The notes beneath the pieces were generated by a model that was given only the letters and a program-made list of their open reading frames with translations, was not told where the DNA came from and did not search any database. The position numbers and the translations under genes are program-made. Below, piece after piece: positions 46,101 through 64,000 of a stretch of 64,000 bases of DNA. Numbering within the stretch: position 1 is the first letter of the stretch; each line of letters begins with the position of its first letter. The stretch covers positions 31,563,259 to 31,627,258 of the forward strand of contig CAIIXF020000009.1 in the NCBI GenBank assembly GCA_903813345.2, in the 5' to 3' direction. Origin of the DNA: Owenia fusiformis (lineage: Eukaryota; Annelida; Polychaeta; Sabellida; Oweniidae).

Positions 46101-46534
46101 CCAGAGCCCAACACAATTGGCCTTTTCAAATTTTTTATTAATTTTAACCGATACTAGTATACATGTATACTGTATATAAAATAATAATATTCAGATATAA
46201 TTTTTGATATACTATATGCATGACGTTTATTGATAGTTTGTTGGCATTGAGATTTGTTCCTCGTGCTAGTTAATAGCCTCATTTTTACCATGGTTTTGTA
46301 TTCCCCTTTTCAGATTCTTGGTACAGAGTGGAGAGAGGATGTGCAAGTATATTTGACCAGAATGAGGAGGAATGGTGTACCACAACTGGACAATTCATAT
46401 ACGGCTCTGGAACTAAAATCACAACGTGTTATTATAAGGATGATTTGTGTAATACAGGAACACTCATCACAACACCAGCGTTGGCCATGATTACCTCTAT
46501 ATTAGCCACAACCATAGGTTTTGGCATAGTTTGA
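40172..46534 (+). CDS. Ly6/uPAR three-finger protein, predicted GPI-anchored, 139 aa
   Basis: Exons: 40172-40223, 45869-46015 and 46314-46534, with matching phases (52+147+221 = 420 nt). Residues 1-18 (MKRLWTIVYITGAMFSV + A) are a signal peptide. The mature part begins SATTCYSCNG, with cysteines at 23, 26, 38, 51, 55, 76, 88, 105 and 112 and the Ly6 hallmark CN at 112-113. The hydrophobic tail (about 121-139, ALAMITSILATTIGFGIV) ends the protein, as expected for a GPI-anchor signal. The cysteine count is nine, so one pairs atypically or is free. Ly6 proteins act at the cell surface as receptors or modulators; the ligand is unknown here. Another ATG at 40164 opens a four-codon upstream frame that ends inside the main start. 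Intron 1 (5.6 kb) is mostly a minisatellite copying the exon 2 acceptor. Confidence 0.88.
41232..41787. mobile_element. 556 bp TIR element with 8 bp target duplication
   Basis: The left end cccggggggttcactgtata and right end tatacagtgaacccctcggg are inverted copies. The 8 bp duplication atttgatg flanks both ends (41224-41231 and 41788-41795). The interior repeats tggtatgg(a/c)attggtc. The 8 bp duplication fits hAT or another 8 bp group; no transposase is present. It lies in intron 1 of the Ly6 gene. Confidence 0.85.
42541..45888 (+). repeat. ~58-unit minisatellite made of the exon 2 splice acceptor of the Ly6 gene
   Basis: Tandem units of mostly 57 bp (some 56) read tttacctgtgtttacttacag, then ctagtgccaccacatgttac, then cattgcatattagagc. 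Each contains a good acceptor (pyrimidine-rich tract, ttacag) and the first 20 nt of exon 2. The real acceptor is tttacttgcag, ending at 45868, and exon 2 starts ccagtgccaccacatgttac. The copy number of about 58 is span divided by unit length. Nearly all units keep the cag. The last five upstream acceptors end at 45583, 45640, 45697, 45754 and 45811, exactly 57 bp apart, and are in frame with exon 2. Confidence 0.95.
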
Positions 46535-47139
46535 AGAAGTGGGAAGTTGAGGTCTTGGTGTTGATGTCAATTTCATGATATTTCTTAACAGCCTATGGTG
46601 CGTTTGAGCGCCATGAGTTAGGTCAGGGTATAAATGGCGTAGCCTTTTCCTGTTTGATAGAGGAATCTGGTGCGGCAGTCACTCGCACAAATGCTAAAGT
46701 GCTGGTGTGAAAATCTTATGGTGCCAAAGAGATTTGGTCTCCCTGCTATAAATGGCCCATAAATGCCCCTCTTAAGTGTGAACTCATAAGAGTGAGAATT
46801 CACTATAAATCAAAGGTGGTGGAACCGTTTTTGGACAGAGCCAAAATTACATTAACACCAGGGATATCATTCGACTGTACGATGCATGTAATGGGATGCG
46901 ACTTGTAAGACCATCATCTTATAATATACTGATTTGATACTCCCAGGCATTTGTCTGACATGAATGTCCAATTTGTAAATGCTTTTGTCACTTGAATATA
47001 CATCCGCCTGATGTGAATTTCATCATACCACTTGTAAATGTGTTCGTCTGACGTTGATATCATCAATTTATACTGATCAATGCAATATTTGTTAAGCCAT
47101 TCATCTAAAGGCTATCACTTAAAGGGACATTTTCCATAT

Positions 47140-47620
47140 GTGGATGTCACTTGTAAAGGAATTTGTCTGATGTAGATGTCACATGTAGAAATTTGCCTGA
47201 TGTATGTCAATTGTAAAGACATTCGTGTAGATGTCACTTGTCTTTGATGGATGTCATTTGAAAAGGCATATGGCTGATGTTGCTGTCACATGTAGACAAT
47301 AGACACTTACCTGATGGATCTCACTTGTAAAAACATTCACGTAATGTGGATGTCACTTGTAAAGTCATATGCCTGGTGTTCATGTCACATGTAGGCAATA
47401 GACATTTACCTGATGGATCTCACTCGTAAAAACATTCACGTAATGTGGATGTCACTTGTAAAGTCATATGCCTGGTGTTCATGTCACATGTAGGCAATAG
47501 ACATTTACCTGATGGATCTCACTCGTAAAAACATTCACGTAATGTGGATGTCACTTGTAATGATGGCTCTCAATTGTAAAGGCATTCGTCAGATAGATGT
47601 CACTTGTAAAGGCATTTGTC
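47140..47620. repeat. GATGTCACTTGTAAAG repeats with a 99 bp higher-order unit
   Basis: Degenerate copies of gatgtcacttgtaaaggcat recur every 30-40 bp. Within them a 99 bp unit starting gacatttacctgatggatct repeats about 2.5 times (47302, 47401, 47500), the last two nearly identical. It probably lies in the Ly6 3' UTR. Confidence 0.75.
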
Positions 47621-48181
47621 TGATGTTGATGTCTTTTGTGAATATGCACTTATCAAGGAATCAATGCCAATCTTGAAAGCCATCATTTGCTTCAGTATTA
47701 TTGTTTAAAATGATTGAACAAATACATATTTTTATTTTTCTATCTAAAAGCAGCTTTATTCTGTTTCGTAAAATATATTGGATTTCGAATTATTCTGATA
47801 ATGTTACATACTTCTTGTGTTTGTTACCCTTGTTTGTTCCATTTGTTTTTTATAAGATTTATCAAAGATTTGAAAACAAGGAAAGATCAGCTGTAGATGT
47901 AAACATTGCACATTATGTTCATCAGTTTACCCTCCACCACGTTACCGTTTGCCAAGATGGCCGTTCTAATTTGAAAGCAAACTAACTAGATACACTTAGA
48001 GCCTGCCAAGTGTAAAGATCTGAGTCTTCACTATGAGTATAAGTTCCAGTTGAAAAATAAAATTCTGAAATGATTTCTTTTAAATTCTGAAGATATAACA
48101 GAAGAATAATTTTTTATGATTTCGAAAGTATATACATATATCATTGTACATTTCAATTATTTTGGTCGTATTTTCAATTTC

Positions 48182-48572
48182 AAAGGACGATTCTCGGTTT
48201 GGAGAACGAAGTTCATCAATCTAAATGAGCATCATCCCTGCTTCGGACAAATTTGATTTTTTACATAATATAGATTTGAATGTCTTCTTTTGAATAGTCA
48301 TAATTAAATTTGGGTAATATTTCTAGATTTTTCGCTAAAAAATATTAGCGCAGTACACTGATGAACTTCTTTCCCCAAATCGAGACTTGTATCTTATTGA
48401 ATCGGTCTATTTGAGCATTATCCCTGCTTCAGACCAATTTGTTATTTTTACATCTTGTAGATTTAATTGTCCTCTTTTGAATATTCATAGTTTAATTTGG
48501 GTAATATTTCTATATTTTTCATGAAAAAAATTTTAGCCCAGGAGGCTGTTCTCCAACCGAGAATCGTCCTTT
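48182..48572. repeat. Inverted repeat enclosing a ~140 bp direct repeat
   Basis: The outer ends aaaggacgattctcggtttggaga and ctccaaccgagaatcgtcctttt are inverted. Inside, 48224-48350 and 48406-48545 are direct copies (gagcat(c/t)atccctgcttc, aatttgggtaatatttct). It looks like a composite or dimeric MITE. Confidence 0.7.
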
Positions 48573-51500
48573 TAAATATAAGTTAAATTACAATTTTGCA
48601 ATTTCTCACATTGTACAATACATAAATTTTACGGTGTACAATTAACTATTTCACTATATCTTATGTATTGTAAGTGCGTTGCACCAAATATACTTATAAT
48701 TTTTGACGAAACAATCACTTCAACATTTAATCTAAAACACATCTTAAAACCATCATATTCCTAACATTGTACAGCTATTCATTTATCCATATAATAGATT
48801 GACGTATTTCCCATCACCGCTTTTTCGTATGTCTAGCTTTTTGACAAGGGTGTAACCGGGAGTGTAGCCAGGATCCGGATTTCTTAATTAGACCAAGGGA
48901 AAAATCAATACCCGGTGATTTCAGCGGGAAGTGGCGTTTCATTCAGTGGATGAGCGCAGAGGGCGCTATCACAAACATGCACTGCACGAACCGATTAATT
49001 CCCGGGCATTGTAACGCCCTTGATTAGACCAGGAAGATCAAACCTACTAGGGAGTTTTACAATTTCCAATAGGTTGTTGTTGTTGTTGTTTTTTATTATC
49101 ATAGTAATTTTTTTTACAAAGATTTTCCAATAGGTTCTCTACAACTTCAATTTAAAAACATCTTTGTAATTTTTTTGTAAATGGATACTGAGGCATTTGC
49201 CTCGCCTGCCTCATGCCTGGCCACATCCCTGTACGATAACCGCCATTATTGCCACCAAATATGGTGTAAGTGTCTTACAAGAATGCGAGAGAACTAAAGA
49301 AATCAGTGTATGATATTCCCTGGAGATTATTTTGTAATAACATTTGATTCAACGTGGACGTGATATTTCAGAGTATACAGAGAACACTTTTATCATTTGA
49401 TACTACCGTTACGTTATTAAATAACTGAGACAACACAGCGGCGGTTACCTATTTTAGAGTAATTGACTTTATTAGATTAGATGCAACCATCTTTGATATG
49501 GCTGCTCGTGATATGTTATGCATATACTTGCATGGAATTAAGTAAGTGTGTAGTGTGATTTCGAAAAAATAAATTAAAATCATAATAAATTGATAAAATG
49601 TAAAATTCTTTGTGAGTCGGGTTCAACGTTAACAGTGAAACGGTAGTATAAAATGATTATGATGTACAAATGAACCAGTTGATACACTGACGTAAAGTAA
49701 TAGTAATATATGTAAATAAGGAACATGTGAACATATTTACTTGAAAATAATCGATAGATACCCTATGTGAGTCACATTTCAAGCAAAGAGGACAGTTACT
49801 CAATTATCCATTGTATAGGGTGACATAAATGCATGTTTAAATTCATGAGCAACATTTGTGATCGAGAACAATCATTAGTAATTACATTCAGATTGAAATC
49901 ATGTCTATTAGTTAAGAGCTCGAGCACAAGGTACCGAATGTTTCAAATATGTTGGAGCGGGTGTAAGTATGTAATGTCATTACTTGATATCATTAAAAGT
50001 CATAACAGATAACATGGATTTATTTATATAAAAAGGAGGGGTATTTGTCAGCTCGAGCTCCGAACTTACCAATGATAATGAAGACAAAGACGGTAATTAT
50101 ATATTATACGCACAAAAATGTTCTTGGCATAGAGCACTCGAACATTACTTCCTCAATACATAAATGATATACATCCTTACATTAGTCTGAGACAAACATA
50201 AAATATTTTATGTTAGTCTCAGCATGGTGAACTTCCCATCTCAAACAAAAATATGGGTATTTAAGGTAGCCCATATCAGTGCATAAATTCACTACAAAAT
50301 ATATTAGACATTTTGCAATTGATAGAAAGAATAGATATTAGCTACATTGATAGATTGAACAATTTGCAGACAAGAACATTGATGTTATATTCAGGACCAA
50401 ATAATAGGATGCCATACCATTAGTTGGATGTAGTTACCTTTTGGCGTGTTAGTCTTATTATATAAGAGCTTAAACTACCAATTAAATGTTGGATTGATCA
50501 TAAACCTTCGCTGAAATATCGTACTTAAAGGAATGCTCCATATAAAGGTAGAATCAGATATTAACAGCAACTTTCCATATATTGTCTCAGTTTTAGAATG
50601 TTTTGAGATTATATCATTCCTTCTCAAGTGACTCCTTCCTCATTTCAGGTAAAATCATGGATTTGAAAATTTGTATTCCCTTCCCTTCTTAAGAATGGCA
50701 GTCGTAAGTCTTTATTTGATTGAGTGTTTCAGCCTGTTATGTTTGAATCTTTAATTTGTTCCTCAGTACACAAGCTCAGAAATTTATAACTTTGGTTCAC
50801 AATTCTAAATCACAAAATCCAAACAGGATTTATCACGCGATCAAGGAGGGGACTTACAGTTTTCAAACTTATAGAGGGGGTGTAAATGTTGGTTACAGTT
50901 TTGTCAGACGGCCTTTATCGCTTGCTCATTTTTTTATCTACTTACATAGTAGATGGAATGTTTATAAATATGATCTAAAAATGTGACTTAAAGGAGCGAC
51001 TAATTCGATGTGTAGCAACTCTTGTACCAACATCCGTGATCAATTCAAAGATGGCTGCCATATAAAACTTGACATCAATTGTAACTGGTGCGAACCTTGT
51101 CATACTGTTAATGTAGTAAATAATCGATTGACATTATTCTTTATCTTGTTTTCTACACACACTTCCTTGTATCTATCTGAGATATGTAATGATTCTGTTT
51201 TCAAATGATGTGTAACAAAAAATACAATAAACCCACTTAGTCACTCAATTCCAGTTCAACACTATTATTTGCTAGCGGTCTTTATGCCGACCGTTGTGAC
51301 CGTCAATGAACACAATCTTAGAATACATTTTCAAAAAATCATTAAAATTACAAAAAGTGATACACAAAATCAAGTTGAATTTCCTCATATAATATGACTA
51401 AATTTATCAATTAATCATTTTGTAACCTTCATTGTGGCCGATCTTTGAAGCCATTCTTTCTCATATGTCGTTAAATAATTTGTAAAATTCCTGAGGAATT

Positions 51501-51729
51501 TGATTAAAACAGTCTCTTATACTCGTATATAGATTTCGAGAGACTCATTTTCGCCTCTCTCTCAGTTTCATACTCGTATACACCCTCCCTTTCTAGTAAC
51601 TATAACATCTATGGAATCCCCAACTATTACCAATTTTCTAAAATATATTAACTTTCTCATCAGCCAAGAAGGACGTGCCTCTATTCGGTTGATTTCTATA
51701 TATTTATGGTGACGACTGACGACCGTTAT

Positions 51730-58903
<7,174 letters not shown>

Positions 58904-59344
58904 CTGAAAAATAGCAGTTAAAGAATTTTTCAAATATGTTTCAAATTGCATTTTTTTGTTTTTACGTTTCGTTCTCTATGCTCACACTAACCCACATGCT
59001 TATACCATGCTAATGGCGTGCATTGTATTGTATCTTGGTTACCGCCATATTTGGCGAGCAATGGCTCATTGGTATATTCCTTATTTTACGTAATATACAC
59101 TCGAAGACAAAGCCAGAAACCCCTCCTTGAAGAACCACTGTGTTCTTTTTTGTGCACGGGTACATCATCATGATATACCATGACATCTCATTTCTTCTCA
59201 GCCCTGAGATGTTTGAGGTGAAACAGAAATACGCTATGAGTATCAGAATGGGGTACATAGACATACAAGTACGCACCATAGCCTTTTATACGAGTTGTGA
59301 ACCACTCAGTCAAACTCCCAGAATTACATAACGCACAAACAAAC

Positions 59345-59400
59345 TTGTCTGAACCGGGAATCGAACCCGGGGCCAAGCTATAGTGGTAATCTTGATTGCG
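59345..59400 (-). other. tRNA-like fragment (B-box, possible SINE)
   Basis: On the minus strand, gccccgggttcgattcccgg is a perfect T-arm with a B-box (ggttcgattcc). No matching acceptor stem, D-arm or A-box is seen at the right distance. It is therefore a tRNA-derived repeat or relic rather than a tRNA gene. Confidence 0.45.
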
Positions 59401-60235
59401 GATGGAATAAGTTAAGTTGATTATAGCTGATTGTATTTGCATCAAATGGTCACTATGACTACATGTGTTTAAATGTGATTTTTAAGCTAAGATCTATGTT
59501 AGGCAATGAACGTAATTAACTAGCCGTTACGAATGCTGATCATTAATGCGTATGATCATTAATTTGTAAACAGATGCCGGATTTGAAACCCATTCCTAGT
59601 TAGTTATAAATCACGGTATATTTCTATAAGGAGTAACAAAAATCAAAAGAAGGGCATCGATCGTCAACTAGATTATAATTAAATGAGATTTCATTCGGAA
59701 CTATTTACTTTTTCTTGATCACCTTCCGTTTGACGTCTTTGTTGCTATGGTGATAACTTAAAATAATTTTTGTATAAAACACTTGTTGCATCGGATCAAT
59801 ACTTTATATTCAGGGAATCGTAATTGCGATAAATATGTGTTTTAGGGATCGAGTCATACATTTCGAATTCAGACATGAATTTTGCTTAATTTTAGTAGCT
59901 TAAAATGTAGCTTTGTTGATTTGTACGATCCCAAAAAACGTATATGTAACCTGAGACTAACATAACTAAAATTGTGCAATTAGTTACGTTTGTTGGCTCT
60001 CACAGGGATGAGATATGACTCGTAAATGAAAGTATGTGCCAGGTATATTCAGGTGAGCATCCATGTGCGCCTATACCTTAGAGATATGCCGCAGAAAACA
60101 CTATTGAGCAACGTCAGCATATCATTTTACAATCAAGGGAATTTGTCGTCATAACATAAGCGGTTTAAATAACAACTTTTGAATTGTGTTGATAAACGTA
60201 TTGTGCGAAATACAAAATACAATAGCACCAGCGAA

Positions 60236-60285
60236 GAGAGAGAACAGAGAGAGAGAGAGAGAGAGAGAGACCGAAAGAGAGAGCT
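60236..60285. repeat. GA microsatellite
   Basis: A run of agagag with two interruptions (agaacaga and gaccgaaa). An open frame on the minus strand is low-complexity only. Confidence 0.9.
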
Positions 60286-60599
60286 CCGTGTTCTAAAATA
60301 ACATAAGAATAATTGATATCCTTGACTCTTAGCCTATAATTTGAGTACATAACGGTTTAATACCTGTTGTTAGCCTGTGAAACATCATACTAAGATTTAT
60401 GATTTGATAAATTAAGCAATCAAACGTTTCCGATGATAAATCAATTAATTGTTTCACTGAGGTCTAGATTTTCTTGAAAATTCAATTACCTAGATCAATT
60501 GCTGATGGTGTGAGGATGATCGGATTTTTAACAATATAACCTTGATCTACATATACTTTTAGGCGAGTAGGCCAAGCCTCAGAAGTCCATAAATAAAGG

Positions 60600-62150
60600 A
60601 GTTTTATAGTCGGCTGACCCTATGGGATATTTTGGTATCGTTGGAAAGCTGAGATATTGACCTGTAATATGTGATAGATACCTACTTTGAAAACAGGTGA
60701 CGTTACCATGGAAACGGGCATTGAACAATAGTTATACTTAATAAGAACTAAATACCCATTTCAGGTTTATGTGCACCAAATGATAAAAATATTTTCCTTT
60801 TTAATGCGTAAATGGCGAGAATTCAATAGAGATAGGTAAATCTTGAACATTTGTGACTAAATTTGTAGTATAAAACAGTTCTAATTTACATTGTGACATC
60901 ACAATTGTGAAATTCAAATAGAAAACTGTTTATTTCATTTGGTCTCCTTTAATCCAATTCATCGTGTAATTCTAATTTAGTTAAAATATCACCTTCATGT
61001 ATATCAAATGAAAGCTGCTTTTCTTACAAATACGTTGGTATACGAAACAAAAGGATTGGACAATCACCCACTGAGATATAGCATATTTTGCTCTGATGAA
61101 GCAATGGCCAGAACTACTGAAATCTACTATAATTGCACAGGTTTAGCACACAGTTTGTGAATTTCAATACCAAAACACATTTTAATTGTCTTATAACTTT
61201 AAATATCTGTGGACCTTTGGATTAGTTTTGGTCTCATTTCAATAAAGAGGTATATATCTAAAATGTATGATATTGACTCATTTGAAAAGCATGTATTGTT
61301 ACCATGGAAACAGGTGTTGAATAGGAGATTTCATTATTAAGAATAATGCATTTATATTCATTATTAGTTGGTGATCTAGTGAATGAATACAAATGAAGTG
61401 ATCCTATGTGGATCCTATGGATAAAATTGGTATGTTCGAACAGTTACCACTTTGTTCTTGTAGACATAGGGATAGATTTGGATTATAACTGAAATGGGGT
61501 TTGTTGCTATGGAAACGCTTGTCAAACAATATATGTCCTTGATATGAGTAAAATATATAAAACAATTTGTTCGCATAGTTAATATTATGAATGTGTATTC
61601 TTTCAGTGCCTGATGTGAGGATATTGGTGGATTTGATTTATATTGACCATTAGTGGCTAATTAGGTTCAGTTAGTTTAAGTGTATATATGCTATGTAATG
61701 TCACAAAGGTGAATTTTGATTAAGATAATTGAAAATCAAAATTAATTACTGCAATTCATTGTGAAATTTCAATTTTATTGGAATGTGACCGTGTTATATA
61801 TCATATTAAAGCTACTGGTCTATTGATTTCAGTGATATATAAAAGTAATATGATCAGTTTGATATATGTGGATATAACCCTTATTTCTTTCTGGTGTATC
61901 AGTACTGGCTACAATGGCTAAATTGACCTGTTTTGGCACAAACAGATTCACGAACAAAATGTTTGTTATTACTGAATTATTTAAACTATTGATAAGAATG
62001 TGCAGAAAACTATTATTTGAATTTTCTCTGCATGTATATCAAATGAAAGCTTATTTTTTCAGAAAAAACATCCATATATTTTATTTTGCAATAACCTTTT
62101 TGTGACTCATGTCACAGATGGGCCACTAGATATGGTTAATGGTTCACAAC
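60600..62150. repeat. Diverged repeats with GTTACCATGGAAAC motif
   Basis: gttaccatggaaac occurs at 60702-60715 and 61298-61311, and gttgctatggaaac at 61503-61516, each with related flanks (aaaacaggtga / aaagcatgta; cattgaacaatag / gttgaatagg). catgtatatcaaatgaaagct recurs at about 60996 and 62031. These look like old duplications of a segment of roughly 0.6-1 kb. Confidence 0.45.
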
Positions 62151-63339
62151 TGTATTTGAAATCATGATTGTCTAATTTGACATACACTGGCATTCAGCGC
62201 ATTGCCCAATATGAAACTTGTTTTGCCAAAGTTATTACCATTTGCCAGAAAAATAAATTGTTGTAAAATCTTTAGATTTTCCTGAAATAAAGTATACACT
62301 CTGGCAATTTTAGAAAATAGACACTACAAGGAATGATATCAAAAATATTCTAAAATAGAAACAATTTTTGCTAAGCTTACTCGCTAGATCTGATTGGCCA
62401 AAGAAATTATAATATTCGTATTCTATCACAATCATCAATTACCTATGTATTCCATATTTTTTATTTTATTTATTTTCATGTTTTTTATGTCATCGCCCGA
62501 TTATAGTGACCAAAACTGATGCAATTTGATTTTCAACTACTAACAAGTCTTAAAATGGAACGAAAACGTAAAAATCAAGAGAAATCTCAAGGAATAGCTC
62601 TGATACTGGATCTGATACTAAACTTTGGCTAATATGGGATATAGTATGGGATCTGATATTGAATTTTGACTGATAAGTAGTTGCTGTATTTGCAACTTAT
62701 GTACTGTGAAGATTTCAAAGCTCTTGGAATTTCAGTTTTCGATGTTTACTTTAAATTGGCAAAAAGTAGACTTTTTCCATTTTCAAGGAACTTTGTCATG
62801 TATAAGGTCAATTACTAAGTAACCAACTCATATCATTTGGACAAAAAAAGAAGTTTTTCTGTACAAAGTTATACCTTTCCAAACATAATGTGGTTACAAT
62901 TCACTGTGAACACAGGGCCGAAGGTCCTTAATTCTAGTACACGGTGGTTGCTTAACAATGAAAATGATAAGTTTCAGTGATTTTTCAATTTATTAAAGAG
63001 ACTCTATGCCATAGGTTAGCGTAATCAAGATACATTCATGTATGAATCAAAGAACATATCAAAATCAAGATAAAAATAAGATTAATATAATTATCATTAG
63101 TCTATATATAGGATTCCAATTCCAAACATGGAAAATGAGTGATAGTGTTAATACAAGTTTCTCTCTGAAACTAAATGCAGTTACTTTATTTATATTTTAA
63201 TGATCTTTCTTTCAGGTGACCTAATTTCAAGAATACCCCTTCTTCACTTGAGATTTATTCTATCCAGGTATAACATCGAAATATAGGTAACAGTACTAAA
63301 ACAACTAGAAAAACAGCTCCACGGAGTAGCAAATCCCAC

Positions 63340-64000
63340 CGAACAAAACATGTTTTGGTAAATAGCGGCCATATAAAATTTGAGCCAAATCCATCCACTG
63401 GTATTTGAATTATCAAAGATTGTGTTTTTATGATACATGGTTGCCAATTCAGCTGTCATCTTTAGATTTCTTTAGAGCTCCTATGTCCCAAGGCATCAGC
63501 ATATACAATTTAATCCAAATTCGTCAACTGGTACTTGAGTTATCAAGGATTACATGTTTAATGAAAAATTGTGGAGATTTCGATAAACAGCAGCCACCTT
63601 GAATATTTCTTCTCAAGCAGAGCTCCTTTATCTCTAGGCATCAGTATATACAATTTGAAGTAAATACGTCCAATGATATTTGAGTTATCAAGATTACCTT
63701 TTTTATGAAAAATGGCAGCCATTTTGAAATTCAGCTGACGCCTTTGAAATTTCTTCTGAAGCAGATCTCCTATTTCCCTAAACATCAGGATATAAAATTG
63801 AAACCAAATCCATCCACTGGTATTTGAGTTATCAATGATTATGTTTTTTTACGAAAAATAGCAGCCATTTTGAAATTCAGTGTCCATTTTGAAAATGTCT
63901 TCTTGAGCTAAACTTCTTTGTCTCCTAGGCATCAGCATATAGAACAATTTGAACCAAATCAATCAACTGGTATTTGAGTTATCAAAGGTTACATTCTTTT
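63340..64000. repeat. 130-150 bp tandem repeat, five copies, running off the edge
   Basis: The landmark gg/gtatttgagttatcaa recurs at about 63401, 63531, 63676, 63820 and 63970. Each copy is preceded by ggcatcagcatataca-like and aaccaaatccatccactg blocks and followed by atgaaaaatggcagccattt. Identity between copies is moderate. The array probably continues past 64000. Confidence 0.8.

Larger units (their letters stand above)
46535..51729. other. Ly6 3' UTR and intergenic region
   Basis: This contains a repeat-rich segment at 47140-47620 (gatgtcacttgtaaag motif and a 99 bp unit), an aataaa at about 48057, a nested repeat at 48182-48572, and AT-rich unique DNA from 48600 to 51729. The last part should include the 3' UTR of the SYT15-like gene. 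No supported coding exon was found. Confidence 0.5.
58904..64000. other. Upstream of SYT15 exons; no gene recognised
   Basis: This could be SYT15 intron 1 or intergenic DNA. It contains a tRNA-like fragment (59345-59400), a GA microsatellite (60236-60285), diverged repeats with GTTACCATGGAAAC motifs (60600-62150) and a tandem repeat reaching the right edge (63340-64000). No open frame has a recognisable product. Confidence 0.5.

Noticed and set aside
49499-49543. Possible short first exon MAARDMLCIYLHGI before a gtaagt
   Set aside because: No matching downstream exon was found and the coding potential of so short a stretch cannot be judged.
59345-59400. Functional tRNA gene
   Set aside because: Only the T-arm/B-box half is convincing; acceptor stem and A-box are missing.
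60165-60350. Minus-strand frame with SLSLSLS run
   Set aside because: Low-complexity translation of the GA microsatellite; not the missing SYT15 membrane exon.

Overview
The window is animal nuclear DNA. It carries multi-exon genes with GT-AG introns and is AT-rich by eye. It is crowded with inverted-repeat elements, minisatellites and one complete LTR retrotransposon. Protein similarities (EXOC7, SLC25A16, SYT15 and Ly6 families, plus a Gmr1-type retrotransposon) point to a marine invertebrate. A deuterostome is plausible because Gmr1-type elements were first described there, but the species cannot be fixed from the sequence. All family assignments come from reading translated exons by eye and comparing with remembered family sequences; no search was run.

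Layout, left to right. (1) 1-3858: the 5' part of an EXOC7 (Exo70) gene on the minus strand, five coding exons, running off the left edge; foldback DNA lies in 389-998. (2) 3859-7699: intergenic, with a poly-C tract, a foldback element (5322-6450) and a short MITE. (3) 7700-22930: a minus-strand gene of eight exons for a 392-residue protein joining an FBXL4-like discoidin-type region to a BTB domain and a BACK-like tail. Its intron 6 holds a 6,911 bp retrotransposon (8492-15402) with apparently identical 782 bp LTRs, a tRNA-Pro primer site, a polypurine tract, a 4 bp target duplication and one 1,648-residue gag-pol frame. The pol order is PR-IN-RT-RH, with integrase ahead of reverse transcriptase. 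Its intron 1 holds a 2.1 kb TIR element. (4) 23162-36967: SLC25A16-like mitochondrial carrier on the plus strand, eight exons, 317 residues, head-to-head with the BTB gene (231 bp between the ATGs). Its introns carry several inverted-repeat elements. (5) 40172-46534: a Ly6/uPAR-type secreted protein, predicted GPI-anchored, three exons, 139 residues. (6) 51730-58903: a SYT15-like synaptotagmin on the minus strand; its 5' exon(s) were not found. (7) 58904-64000: no gene recognised; tRNA-like fragment, GA microsatellite, diverged repeats and a 130-150 bp tandem repeat reaching the right edge.

The most unusual signal is shared by two unrelated genes. Immediately upstream of SLC25A16 exon 7 there is a 43-unit minisatellite (51/58 bp), and immediately upstream of Ly6 exon 2 there are about 58 units of 57 bp. 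In both, the repeat unit is itself a copy of the intron/exon junction: pyrimidine tract, AG acceptor and the first 17-20 nt of the exon. The true acceptor is the last unit of each array. In the Ly6 array the last upstream copies are spaced exactly 57 bp apart and stay in frame with the exon, so using them would add 19-residue cassettes. In the carrier array, use of an upstream exact-match copy would meet a stop codon within the next unit.
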